Positions 1 through 38,133 of a stretch of 64,000 nucleotides of DNA are shown here, in pieces. The notes below the pieces were generated by a model. The model did no database searches and was not told the origin of the DNA. It saw only the letters and a program-made list of their open reading frames with translations. Where the stretch lies: NCBI GenBank assembly GCA_030620095.1, contig JAUTXW010000107.1:1116001-1180000 (forward strand). Direction: 5' to 3'. Each line of letters opens with the position of its first letter. Positions within the stretch are counted from its first letter, which is position 1. Position numbers and translations under genes: made by a program. This DNA is from Kuschelorhynchus macadamiae (taxonomy: Eukaryota > Arthropoda > Insecta > Coleoptera > Curculionidae).

Positions 1-1545
1 TAATAAACCCAAAGCCTTATGGGATGTCGTCAACAATGTAACAAAAAAAATGCAAAAACAAATGCTTCTTCATATTTAAACTCGTCTGACTTCAACTCTT
101 TCTTTTCAAATGTAACACACCAAATCATTATTAATCTTCCAAAAAATAGGAATAAACATTTTAGCACTTACTTAAAAAATAAGCCAATACCCTCAAAGTT
201 TTCCTTTTCTCAGGTTTCGGAGGTCAGGGTACGAGAAGTAATTACAAATCTCAAAAACACTAATAGTAATGATATTTACGGTTTGAATGTAAAAATACTG
301 AAATACATTAAACATCTTGTTATTAATCCATTAACAAAACTTTTAAATGAATGCATTCGAACAGGATTATTCCCTGCAGCTCTAAAAATTTCGAAAATAA
401 TACCGATAAATAAGGAGGGTCACCTAGATCAGTTAGAGAACTATAGACCAATATCCATTATACCTTTGATTGGAAAAATTATAGAGAAGATCCTTGCAGA
501 CCAGATTTGTAATTACTTCGAGAGTAATAATATATTTACTAGCTGTCAATTTGGATTTAGAAAAAACAAATCAACTGAGACGGCAATTGTCAGCTTGCTT
601 GGCCTGATCACCTCAGGATATGAGGATGGGGCTTTTGTGGGTTCACTTTTTTGTGACCTGTCGAAGGCATTCGACTGTGTCTCACATGAAATACTATTAG
701 CAAAACTTAAACACTATGGTTTTGACACCCCAAGTCTCAAACTCTTGCAATCTTATCTAACTTGTAGAAAAAATGCAGTGTTCTTTAATAACAGACTATC
801 AAACTTCATGGAGATTAGCAGTGGTGTCCCGCAGGGTTCGGTTCTGGGCCCGGTGCTTTTTCTCATTTATATCAATATCTCTGAGGGGATACAGAGTCAT
901 GAGGGTGCCAGAATAATTTCCAAATCTAATCCTGTACGCGGATGACACTACAATCACGCTTTCTACCGAAAAATTAAATGAGATCATAGTGGGAATCGAT
1001 GAGGCACAGGCGAGTTGTGGGTCGGGGTCAGTATGGTTTTTGTGTCAGCGTCCGGTGTTTCTGTCTATGAGGATCATATTAATACAGCCAGCTATGTTAT
1101 TATACCTAATACGGGTGATGATTAGGGTTGGGCGATTACAACCAGTGGTTTGAATGAATAGTGGAAACTGTCCTTTTCTAAATAACCAGGTTTATATTTT
1201 TTCTCATATAAGCGAAACTTCATAAACAGCATTGACTCAGTAAAGTTTCTTGGAGTTGATCTTGATGCAATGTGAACATGGCAGTACCATCTTCGGTCCT
1301 TGTCAGGCAGGCTGTCAAGTGCAGTTTGCTGTTTGCGTAACCTATGTAAAGTTGTTGATCTGCAGACTACTTTGACTGCATACCATAGCCTATTCCACAG
1401 TAGAATGTGCTATGCCATTTTGGCATGGGGTCACTCGGTACACGCAGACTTACCTTTTGGTGTGCAAAGAAGAGCGGTCAGAGTGGTTGCTGGTCTCGGC
1501 TATAGAGAGGATGTTAGAACAACTTTTAGGGAGTTAAATAGATAG
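1..1545 (+). mobile_element. Non-LTR retrotransposon R1, 5' part (reverse transcriptase), interrupted
   Basis: This is a degenerate ORF2 of Jockey/CR1 type (clade inferred). The EN-RT linker leads into RT at 19-945 with the motifs NYRPISIIPLIGKIIEKIL, QFGFRKNKST, LSKAFDCVSHEILL and SGVPQGSVLGPVLFLIYIN. A frameshift near 880-930 separates this from LYADDTTITLS, the catalytic YADD box, at about 937. RT thumb/connection codons resume at 1300-1545 (CYAILAWGH, FGVQRRAVRVVAGLGYRED). The ORF stops at GAGTTAAAT, where element R2 is inserted, and resumes at 3916. The 5' end is outside the window. Confidence 0.85.
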
Positions 1546-3912
1546 ATAGTTTTATTAGTAAAATTTACACAAATGTGCTTTTACATGTCACAATAAAAAA
1601 ATAAGTTTAAAAGGAAAACCATTACATATTTAAAATTACAAATATACATAATAAAAAATAAGTTTAAAAAGAAAACCATTACATATTTAAAATTACAAAC
1701 ATACAAATAAGATACATTTTACAAGAAAATTAAATTTTAAAATGTTTAAACTGCTACATAAAGTCACCAAAATCATTGTTGAATTAATCCTCATAAGAAT
1801 AAAATGATTTTTTGATAAGATAATTTTTAATTTTACAGCTAAATTATTTGTTGTCTAGACTCTTTATGTGCTCAGGAAGCACATTATAAAACTTTACACA
1901 ATAGTAGTCTGTACCTCTTCTCGTGCGGGCAAGTCTATGAAAATTATGACAATTGCGAGTGTTGTAACCATGAATATCAGAGTGAGCTGCAAAATGACTG
2001 GTGTTCAACTTGATATAGTTAAGGCAGTTTAGTATATAAATAGAGGGAAGAGTAAGTATTTTTAGATCTCGGAAATTCTGCCTGCAACAGTCACGCCACT
2101 TCAGTTTAGTATATAAATAGAGGGAAGAGTAAGTATTTTTAGATCTCGGAAATTCTGCCTGCAACAGTCACGGACCAGCCATGACACGTATACATCTACG
2201 CTGAAGTTTAAAAACCTTGTTAGTATGAGAACTGTGCCCCCAATTTAAAATTGAATAGGACATGTGTGATGCAAAGTATCCATGGTAAGCTAACAGCAGT
2301 GTGGAGATAGATACATTCCTCGAGAGCATCCGAATCAAATAAACCTTCCTTGACAATCCCTGGCAAAGCTGTTTGATATGTTCCTCCCAGGTGAGTTTGG
2401 GATCCAGAAACACCCCAAGAAATTTCACATGAGGATCACAGGGAACATCCGGGTTGCCCAGACGAAGAGAGAAATTTAAATTTTGAGTTTTTGACTGGTT
2501 CATACTCAGCCGATTTGCCAAGAACCAGTTGGCCAAATTTTCCTGTGTGTCATTGATCATGTCCTTTAGGTCATCATTGGAAATGTATTTTATGGTGTTG
2601 GTTGTATCATCTGCAAATAATATCAGGTTAGGATCACTCTGAAAATTAGCAAGGTCATTGATATATATTAGGAACAGCAGAGGTCCCAAAACTGACCCCT
2701 GTGGTACGCCATGCCTAACTAACCGCCTCTGAGAATTGGCATGTCCACATACTGTGTGCGTCCAGAAAGATATGACCGCACCAAGGAAATACTACGATCA
2801 GTAAAGCGGTAAAAGGCAAGTTTTTGTAGTAGAATATCATGTGACACACAGTCAAAGGCCTTGGTCAAGTCATAGAATGAAGCATAGACACATGACTCTT
2901 CCTCCATTGCTTCTGCTACCCATTCGGTAAGAGTGTTTATGGCAAGGGTTGTAGATCTTCTGTTTCGGAAGCCAAACTGATTCTGCAAGAAAAGGTTCAG
3001 CCTTTCAAAGAAACTATTAATTTGATCTTTTAAAATAGATTCAAAGGTCTTTGAGAAAATTGGCAATAGTGATATTGGACGGTAGTTGTTAGGATCATCA
3101 GTAGAGCCTTTGTTCTTAAAAATTGGGATTACTTTTGCCTCCTTTAGAACAGCTGGAAAAATGCCATTGATAATACAATAGTTGATAAGTTTGGTCAATG
3201 GGTACACTATAATATTTTTGAGAGTTTTAATAATTTTTGTATTAAGATTATAACAGTCCTTGCTCTTTGAATTTTTCAGATCTGAAAGTTTTTGTCTAAC
3301 AATGTTGTAAGTTGTCGGCTTAAAGTGAAATTTCTCAGGTGGTGAGGGCCCCAACAAATAATTTTGAAAGGTCTTATCCGATGCTGGAAGCTCTCCTATG
3401 ATTTTTTCAGCCGTGCTAGTAAAAAAGTTGTTAAGGGTTTGAGCATTAAGCATTTGAGACATTGTAGAGGCTGATGAAGATTGTTTACTTCGAATAACGT
3501 CCCACATAGCAGCTGGTCGATTTACAGAGCCACCTATGTAAACATCGTATGCCATTTTTTTTGCTTTACAAATTTCATCACGGTATTTATATTTGTAAGC
3601 ATTAACGTCCGCTTTGGTAATCAGATGAGGATGGCATTTACTGATTGAGACTAAGGTATGCAGTCTCTCTCTCATAGCCCTAAGCTCTTTGTTGAACCAA
3701 TTTACCTGAAGTGGTTCTTGTCCAGCACCAACCAATTTTGATTTTAAAGGAAAACACTGTTCAACTGTGTCAGTGATAACCTCCACAAAATTCTGGAACC
3801 TTACCTCCACACTTACCCTTGGGTCATCAACAAAATCCCAACTTACCGCCTCGATACGGTTGTATAAGAGAAATAATCCTTCATCTGTAATTGGTAAATA
3901 ATCCTTCATCTG
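1546..3912 (-). mobile_element. Non-LTR retrotransposon R2, nested inside R1
   Basis: Minus-strand ORF2. The EN-RT linker and RT lie at 3909-2719 (NYRPISLLPIFSKTFESIL, QFGFRNRRST, LTKAFDCVSHDILL). After a frameshift near 2700 come GPLLFLIYINDL and LFADDTTN (FADD box) at 2689-2168, then the C-terminal region with HGYNTRN and FYNVLPEHIKSLDN at 2164-1844. The 3'UTR runs to a short CTATCTAT tail at 1546. Insertion splits R1 codons: R1 reads ...RELN before and ILTLP after. A 70-bp tandem duplication sits inside the 3' coding part. Confidence 0.85.
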
Positions 3913-3915
3913 TAA

Positions 3916-4503
3916 TATACTTACATTACCATGCGTTTATATTTACAAGTGTCTACTGAATGTTAAGGACAATATAATCTCTTACAAGCTACAAAGACAA
4001 GTGCACAATTATAATACGAGATCTTATAATAACATAGCAATAGATTATACTAGAATTTATAGAAGCAGGTATTCATTTAACTATTATGGTCCTAAATTTT
4101 ATAATAATTTACCAGACGAGGTTAGATCTCTAAATGGAAACCAGTATAAAAATAAAATAAAAAAATTATTACTGGAAAACTCATTTTATACATTTGACGA
4201 ATACTTAAACCATACATTTTAAGTTGTTTGTTTTGTAGGGACTACTGATTACATAATACGGTGTTTCTGTGGATAATGTTAAGGTTTGTGTGTGATCGAC
4301 ATTTGTTTTACTTTTAATTTTGCAATGGCGTTTTTACAATATCCTATCTACAACTTAATGTTAGTATTATTTTTAGTGTAGTTACTGTAGTTTTATTGTA
4401 ATTTTTATTTCACGATTCTGGGCATCCAGCCCTCCTTCTTTTTTGACTTATGTAAAAATTTATTTTGAAAACATGAATAAAGTATTATTATTATTATTAT
4501 TAT
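3916..4503 (+). mobile_element. R1 retrotransposon, 3' part
   Basis: This continues the reading of R1 after the R2 insertion: ILTLPCVYIYKCLLNVKD, VHNYNTRSYNN, then FYNNLPDEVRSLNGNQ and the stop at 4222. About 280 bp of 3'UTR follows, with GGGCATCCAGCCCTCC and a terminal ATT repeat tail at 4480-4503. The ILTLP...YNTR...LP..VR order is typical of Jockey-like ORF2 C-termini. Confidence 0.85.
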
Positions 4504-4684
4504 GGTGAAATTGGATCTGGGAGTTACATTCGATCAAAAATTATCATTTACCTCACATTACAGCGCTATTAGGTCAGATTCTTCTAAAATGTTAGGGTTT
4601 ATAGTTCGTACTACTAAAGAGTTTAGCCAAGTGGAAGCCATAAAGCTGCTGTACTATAGTTATGTCCGATCCAAACTTGAATAA
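4502..4684 (+). mobile_element. Retrotransposon R4, first fragment
   Basis: Plus-strand RT C-terminal codons: VKLDLGVTFDQKLSFTSH and IKLLYYSYVRSKLE, the segment that follows the FADD box in non-LTR ORF2s. The frame continues at about 5817 with SPGYNIHVSGIESIQRKF, so R3 was inserted here. The 5' end abuts the tail of R1. Confidence 0.8.
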
Positions 4685-5816
4685 ATAAATAAATAAATAA
4701 ATGCTTTATTGTCAAAAAAATTTTACAATTTTGTGGACAAAGCTGTTGTAAAAAAAAATAGTTTACAAACATCAAAATTAGCAAACAAAACAAAACAAAA
4801 ACACATCATAAATATTATAGAAAAATAATATTTAAATCAAGAATTTAGAATATTAATATAATAGAATCCTAAAAGAAGTACATTAGAAATGTACTTTGTC
4901 AGTCGTACTATGTTATAAACATTTTCATAAATATAATGTAAAAAAAATAAAAAAGCAAAGTAAAAAATAAAAAATAAAAAAGTACGAAACAATTAAAAAA
5001 ATACATATACAAAATTCGATAAAAATGGTTGGTAATGGCAACTATCAAACTAGGGGTTCATAAGGATAAATTTATGTGTTGTAAAACTCGTTCACGGTGT
5101 AGAAGGCTCTTTCCAGTAAGAATGATTTCAAAGCCTTGCGAAATGAAGTCAGAGATATTATGGATTTGATGTTAAATGGCAGGTGATTATGCATTTTTTT
5201 TGCATTGTAGATTACTGATCTTTTAATTAACTCTGAGTGTGGGGTTGGAAGATAGAGATCGTGCTCAGTGTTTCTGAGAGGGTAGTTGTGAGAAGGTCTC
5301 TCTAATAGAGCAGGTGCCTGCTTACGAATTAAGCAAACCGATTCCAAAATGAATAAGCAAGGAAGGGTTAGTATTTTATATCTTTTAAAGAAATCTCGGC
5401 TGAGTCGCACAACATGTACCCCAGAATGGAATAGCATATCTGAGGTGCGACTCAACAAGAGCAAAATAAACAGTTCTAGAGGTAGAAAAGCTAAGCTCCT
5501 CGGAAACAGATCTTAACGCAAAGCAAGCAGAACCCAACTTCCTTGATAAAGCGTCGATATGTGGATCCCATTTTAAAGAATCATCTACAAGAAGCCCTAG
5601 AAATTTTACAGAGTTTACGACATCAATAGTGGTGCCATTAAGGTCAAAAGGTTGTAGCGTGTTTTTATAAGACAAGACTTTCGTTTTAGAGATGTTCAAA
5701 CATAGGAGATTAGAATTGCACCAGGATTTAATGGTGATTAGGTCATTAGATACAATCCTATGTAGGTCCGTGACATCTGGGTGGTTCCACGTAAAGCTGG
5801 TATCGTGCGGCAGTTG
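4685..5816 (-). mobile_element. Retrotransposon R3, nested inside R4
   Basis: This is a 5'-truncated minus-strand ORF2 fragment. 5699-5385 encodes FLGLLVDDSLKWDPHIDALS and 5464-5072, in another frame, encodes ILTLPCLFILESVCLIRKQ, HNYPLRNTEHDL and LPFNIKSI. One frameshift lies in the overlap. The 3' end carries an AAAT repeat tail at 4684-4705. Both ends fall inside R4 codons. Confidence 0.8.
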
Positions 5817-6420
5817 TATGGTCTCCGGGATATAATATACATGTGTCTGGTATTGAAAGTATACAGCGAAAATTTGTAAAATATCTAAGCTTTAAACGAG
5901 ACGGTCGCTATCCCGCTCAAGGATGTCCACAAGAAGAGCTTTTAGATAAATTTTCACTGACGAACTTAAAAACCAGACGAGATAACCTGCAAATGATATT
6001 TTTGTATAAGCTATTAAATAATAAGATAAACTGCCCCTGTTTACTTTCTAAAATAAATTTCTACGTGCCTCGATTAAGTTCTCGCACAAGCAGTGCTTTT
6101 TACTGGCCGATTCATCGTACAAACATCTTAAAATTTTCGCCTATTTATACAATGTGCGATAACTTTAACAAAAAAACTAATTTGGATCTTTTTTCTGATA
6201 GTTTAGAATCATACAAGAAAAATTTACGACGCTAAACCGTTTTGCTAATTTAAATCTTATTCAAATATCAGAATTTGGAAAATAATTACTGTTATTATTA
6301 GTTACAAGCTTCTTTTTATGTGTAAAATGTAATTTTTCAGTAGGCTTGAATATGTAGTTTTTCACTGTCTTGTAATTGGGATCTTCCTGTAAGACAGTTA
6401 ACTGTAAATAAATAAATAAA
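5817..6420 (+). mobile_element. Retrotransposon R4, 3' fragment ending beside Homer exon 6
   Basis: The R4 ORF2 C-terminus resumes (GIESIQRKFVKYLSFKRDG, NLKTRRDNLQMIFLYKLLNN) and stops at 6235. About 170 bp of 3'UTR ends with an AAAT repeat tail (6404-6420), only 16 bp from the start of Homer intron 6 as transcribed (6436). The insertion must therefore have spared the 5' splice site narrowly. Confidence 0.8.
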
Positions 6421-6436
6421 CTACCACAATGCTTAC

Positions 6437-33819
<27,383 letters not shown>

Positions 33820-33899
33820 TGCTTCCTTTCCTGAAGTCATTAAAAAAATTGTGATTTTGCCAAATATTAACAACAAAACCCCAAGCACAGCAATGTATT

Positions 33900-34070
33900 T
33901 CTACAGCTGAGCTGACACTTATTGACACTGACAACTGACAAGAACGATAATAAATCTCAGCAGATTGTGACGTCAGATAGAAATATAGGCAAGTACCGAT
34001 TTAACTGTCTACGTTCTTTATACTCCGTTACTCCTGCATTTCCATTAAAACCTCATTGGTGACGTCATTG
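33900..34070 (-). promoter_or_regulatory. Homer promoter with two CRE palindromes, CCAAT box and TCAGT initiators
   Basis: Reading the minus strand towards the Homer ATG: TGACGTCA at 34067-34060 runs directly into CCAAT (34059-34055). A second TGACGTCA lies at 33975-33968. Two arthropod initiator words TCAGT lie at 33938-33934 and 33931-33927. This predicts a transcription start near 33930 and a 5'UTR of about 110 nt. CRE is the CREB/ATF binding palindrome. The motifs are seen; their use is inference. Confidence 0.6.
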
Positions 34071-34099
34071 AAAAGGGCCGAGTATCAACAAAGTACATT

Positions 34100-34172
34100 T
34101 ATGCAGCTCTATGGATAGAGCGTTTGTCTTGCACTGGGGGGGCTTAGGTTCCACCTACATTGGATGAAGCTT
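34100..34172 (+). other. tRNA-like segment (possible SINE head)
   Basis: GCTCTATGGATAGAGC forms a perfect D-arm-like hairpin with an A-box-like core. About 30 nt later TAGGTTCCACCTA resembles a T-arm/B box. The anticodon arm is poor, so this is not a working tRNA. It lies between the Homer promoter and a foldback element. Confidence 0.35.
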
Positions 34173-34284
34173 TTTTATTTTTTTTAAATTAAGCCTGTTA
34201 TTTTCTAGGTAGTCGTGTTTAAAATACCGCCCTATGACTTTTAATAGCACTGTTTAGTATTTTTTTGGATTGATATAAAAAAGC

Positions 34285-35105
34285 GCGGTAATTTTCTACT
34301 CCAGCTCTTCCTCGCCGACGTTCGTAATTTTTGTTATTTTGGTAGATTTCAGGTCGCTGATCACGAGTCCGAATTCAAAACGATTCGGCAACGTTTCGTT
34401 TTTGGGCTATCCTTCTTTAAAATCTCAAATTGGGCTTTTTAATGGTTTTCTTTTTTTCTCTTTAGAAAATATCCTTTCTTTTAGTCAATGTTGCCAGGTT
34501 CGTTACTGATTTTCTAATATCTATATGCGCAGTGGCGCCAGGAGAATTGGTAACGTGTTAGCACAAAAGGCGTCAACATTAAACAAAAACCAGTGATGCA
34601 CTTTGATGTTCTACGCTTTCTCTGTCTAGGCTTAAACGACGATGCTTACGGCGCCTAACTTGGTGCTAACACCTGTGACACAACGTCGGCTTGAACTAGG
34701 CGGTTTACAGAATATAACAGTAACGCAACTTTTTACCAGCATTAAGAACAACGTTTTGTTACTAAAGTAGAGTAAAAACCATAAAATTAGATTTTTATTG
34801 ATTTTTTTATCTAAAAACAAAATTAGATACACACCTCCTAATTATTACATAGTTTAATATCACATCTATCAAATTTATACTAAAAGAAAGAATATTTTTT
34901 GAAGAAAAAAGGGAAAACCTTTAAATAGCGAAATTTGAGATTTTAAAGAAAAATAACTCAAAAACGAAACGTTGTGTAATCGGTTGGACTTCGGATTCGT
35001 GATCAGCGATCCGAAGTCTATCAATATGCTAAAAATTACGAAAATCTGCGAGGAAGAACTATAGTAAAATATTACCAAAAGTGATTTATTTGCATTGTGT
35101 TCCAT
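34285..35105. mobile_element. Foldback element with about 200-bp inverted arms
   Basis: The left arm (about 34290-34480: CTCTTCCTCGCCGACGTTCG, CGCTGATCACGAGTCCGAA, CAACGTTTCGTTTTTG, TTTAAAATCTCAAATT) recurs inverted at about 34900-35075. ACGTGTTAGC is also inverted between 34554 and 35120. The interior of about 400 bp has no coding capacity. It is probably a non-autonomous DNA transposon and is followed by a 95-bp TA tract. Confidence 0.65.
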
Positions 35106-35130
35106 ACTTAAACGCTAACACGTTAGAAGA

Positions 35131-35234
<104 letters not shown>

Positions 35235-36078
35235 ATTTAAAAATCTATATTTTAACACAATAGAATGGGCATATATGTTTTTCAAAAAGACACATAAAAA
35301 GGAAAGGCGTGATTAATAATTTAAGTATTACGATATTAAAGGAAATTAATTGAAGCCCATTACAAAAACTGCATAACTAAAGAACCTTATAATCAAGATG
35401 ACCAAGATGTCATAAACATTGATATCATATTTACTTCTGTTTTTTGAATAATGTTTTATTTATTCGGTTGCGTTTTCGGCTAGGCTAGGCCAAAAGAAAA
35501 AGATGTATAAAAAAATACACGGATTCCTAGTTGCTACCAGTTAGCGCCGATCGGTTAATAAACGGTTTATTTAGTTTATTGCCGTCTGTACTGTCTCTTT
35601 AAGCTAGGGTAAGCTGGCGGTTGATATCATCACACATACTTCTTCTTGCAGCAACTGCAAGAAAGCCTAAATCAAATAATTCTTAAGGAAGATCAGCTCG
35701 AGGCAAAAAACCTAACTAATAATGTGCGTCAGTTCGCTTTTTTTGGTTAGTTTTTACGTTAAAAGCTTACAGGGATTCCATTGTGTTTCGAGCTTCAAGA
35801 ATGGGCCGTTTTCAATTTGCACTGGTTTGGTTTCATGCAATGTTTTAATTATCAGACTAGGTTTTTGGGGAGCCTAAGGTTGGTTTTTTGGTTTGCTGTA
35901 AAACAGGTATTGTATCCCTTCCAAATATATCTAGAATTTTATTTTGTCCAAAAATTGCCTAACAAAAAAGCTTTTCGTACACTTTACATATACATTTGGC
36001 AATGCCAGACTTGTTTGGGCTAACTAGCCTCTCGTCGAAGATGGGTGGGTGAAAACTGTCATTTGCCACTTTTTTTTG

Positions 36079-36237
36079 TCAGTGTGTGTCAACTTCCCTC
36101 TCCCCACTCTTTTTGTTAGGCTGCGTTGCTGTGTCAACACGTGTTTTCTGATTTTCCTTCGAAAAATTTGGAAAAAAAGGTATGAAAATATACCCTTTAT
36201 CCCTTAATTCATGCTGTAATTGTTTATTTTGTTTTAG
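36079..36237 (+). promoter_or_regulatory. RpS17 core promoter, TOP-like leader and 58-bp 5'UTR intron
   Basis: TCAGT (36079-36083) is a good arthropod initiator and is followed by CTTCCCTCTCCCCACTC, a pyrimidine-rich tract of the kind found at the 5' end of ribosomal protein mRNAs (terminal oligopyrimidine control). Exon 1 ends at AAAAAAG/GTATGA (36179/36180). The intron runs 36180-36237 and ends TTTTGTTTTAG. The second exon opens TTACAATGGG. The exact start site is not determined. Confidence 0.75.
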
Positions 36238-36242
36238 TTACA

Positions 36243-36638
36243 ATGGGCCGAGTTCGTACTAAGACTGTAAAGAAAGCTTCTAAGGTTATAATAGAAAAGT
36301 ATTACACACGCTTGACGCTTGATTTTCATACTAATAAAAGGATATGTGAGGAAATCGCTATTATTCCCACCAAACCCCTCCGGAATAAAATTGCTGGGTT
36401 CGTCACCCATTTAATGAAGCGTTTAAGACATTCCCAGGTCAGAGGAATCTCCATAAAATTACAAGAGGAAGAACGTGAAAGACGTGATAACTATGTGCCC
36501 GAGGTATCCGCTTTGGAACACGATATTATTGAGGTAGACCCCGAAACTAAAGAAATGTTGAAAATGCTGGAATTCAATAATATCAGTGGGTTGCAACTTT
36601 TACAACCTACTACCAACTATAACAACAGACGTGCATAG
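36243..36638 (+). CDS. RpS17: 40S ribosomal protein S17 (eS17)
   Basis: This is a complete 131-residue eS17, the usual family length, starting [20 protein letters not shown] and ending in the variable NYNNRRA tail. eS17 sits on the head/beak side of the 40S subunit. The family segments [37 protein letters not shown] and [19 protein letters not shown] are intact. The CDS is a single exon whose ATG lies five bases after the acceptor of a short 5'UTR intron. An AATAAA signal follows the stop by 23 bp. No damage is visible, so this is a functional host gene rather than a processed copy: it has a 5' intron and no poly-A tract. The gene is convergent with the two-TM protein gene. Confidence 0.97.
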   Translation: MGRVRTKTVKKASKVIIEKYYTRLTLDFHTNKRICEEIAIIPTKPLRNKIAGFVTHLMKRLRHSQVRGISIKLQEEERERRDNYVPEVSALEHDIIEVDPETKEMLKMLEFNNISGLQLLQPTTNYNNRRA

Positions 36639-36661
36639 TATCCGTGTATTATTTTAAGTAA

Positions 36662-36707
36662 AATAAATATTAAAATAATGTGAAGGTATGTTTTATTTTA
36701 ATTTATT
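36662..36707. terminator. Back-to-back polyadenylation signals of RpS17 and the convergent gene
   Basis: AATAAA on the plus strand at 36662-36667 serves RpS17 (stop at 36638). On the minus strand AATAAA lies at 36707-36702, 32-37 nt past the stop codon at 36739. Cleavage normally falls 10-30 nt downstream of such signals, so both mRNAs should end within the same stretch of roughly 30 bp. Confidence 0.7.
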
Positions 36708-36738
36708 GATTACACATATTTTAATACATAATTTTTTT

Positions 36739-36786
36739 TCATGTTAACGGTGGCCAATCCGTGGCTGGCTGATAGACTTGTTGGGT
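36739..36786 (-). CDS. Terminal exon D of the two-TM protein gene
   Basis: After the acceptor TTTTTTTGCAG the exon reads TQQVYQPATDWPPLT and TGA. The phase-0 join to exon C is exact. A polyadenylation signal follows 32 nt after the stop. Confidence 0.8.
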   Translation of the reverse strand, partial: TQQVYQPATDWPPLT

Positions 36787-38069
36787 CTGCAAAAAAACAA
36801 TAAACTGGTATTACTTATCATACAACAATCAGTAAGCTAATAATTGTAGGGAAGTTTTTAGGGCACGTTTTGATACTTTCTGTATTTTTAAGTCCTCATA
36901 TCTGATCTCGTATGTGTGTTGTTCAAAGATTCCTCAATTTTATGTACTTCCAAAAATACATTAAGCTAGGTACAACATATTACAAAATTGTTAAATATTT
37001 AGCCAATATCTTAAACCTCTTCACAGGATCATCTAATTATTATATCAAAAACTCTAAACATTTCGTAGAAAAGGTTAAAGATTCTACTTCAGATCCCGGT
37101 GATATTTTAGTTAGTAGTTTTGATGTTGAATTGAAAAATTGCTTCTGTCATATTTCAACATAAAATGCTTATTCTTAATTGAATTAATAAGATAAAATAT
37201 ATGTACTGGGTGTAGTACAAAAGATTAAATGCACAGAATGAACTAATTTTAACTTGGATATACATAATTTAAAATCAACAACTAGGTAACTAGCAATGTC
37301 CATGTTTTTCACTGAAGGAAAGTCTTTTGGATCTACACTACAAAAGAATTAATTTTTAATTATAATATGTCGCTAGCACTGATTGGTGTAATCAGTCATA
37401 ACTAAGTCTAAAGCAAACACACAATTATAAAAAATGGTGCTGTACAAAAATGAACTAAATATATATACAAATCCTTCAAATTTGCTTTTAAAATATCACA
37501 GACTCGTATGGAACAAAACAATGTTTGTCCTGCACCAGCCATATTGAAAGGAGTTAGCTATTTTGTTTGACAGCCTAATGTCCAAACTCAGGCAGGACGC
37601 CCTGAAAAATTCAGTGCGTTCCAACCTTAACGTTAGTGATACCGTCACCACACATGTCCCAGCCTTAAGCTATTATACCTGTATTCTGTTCAACTTAAAC
37701 AACTAAAATGTCTGATATCTAAAAAAACTAACTCATTTTTAATTCATTTATGTTATGTCAAATTTTATCGCTGTATAATTTTAACACTTATAATTAGTTA
37801 CTGCAATTGTTCATACTTACAGGAATAGCAAATAATCTTCCAATGAACTTAATAATACTGCTTATAGTGTAAAATATGCCTCCACCAACGTATTTTATGT
37901 ATCTCTTCGCTTGACTTTCAGGCGGTTTTGGTACGAGCAGTTTGTAAAACGTATTGTTACCAGAAATGAACCATATTATTAAAGATAGGACTAAGACTGC
38001 ACATATGTACGCACTAATGTTCAATAATGTTAGAATTTGAGACTGGAGAGCTAAAATAAATAAGATACA

Positions 38070-38133
<64 letters not shown>

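Noticed and set aside
1..6420. Missing last exon of Homer within the retroelement cluster
   Set aside because: Every stretch is accounted for by R1-R4 sequence; no phase-0 acceptor followed by coiled-coil codons was found on the minus strand.
36243..36638. RpS17 as a processed pseudogene
   Set aside because: Intact frame, 5'UTR intron, initiator, TOP-like leader and its own polyadenylation signal all argue for the functional gene.
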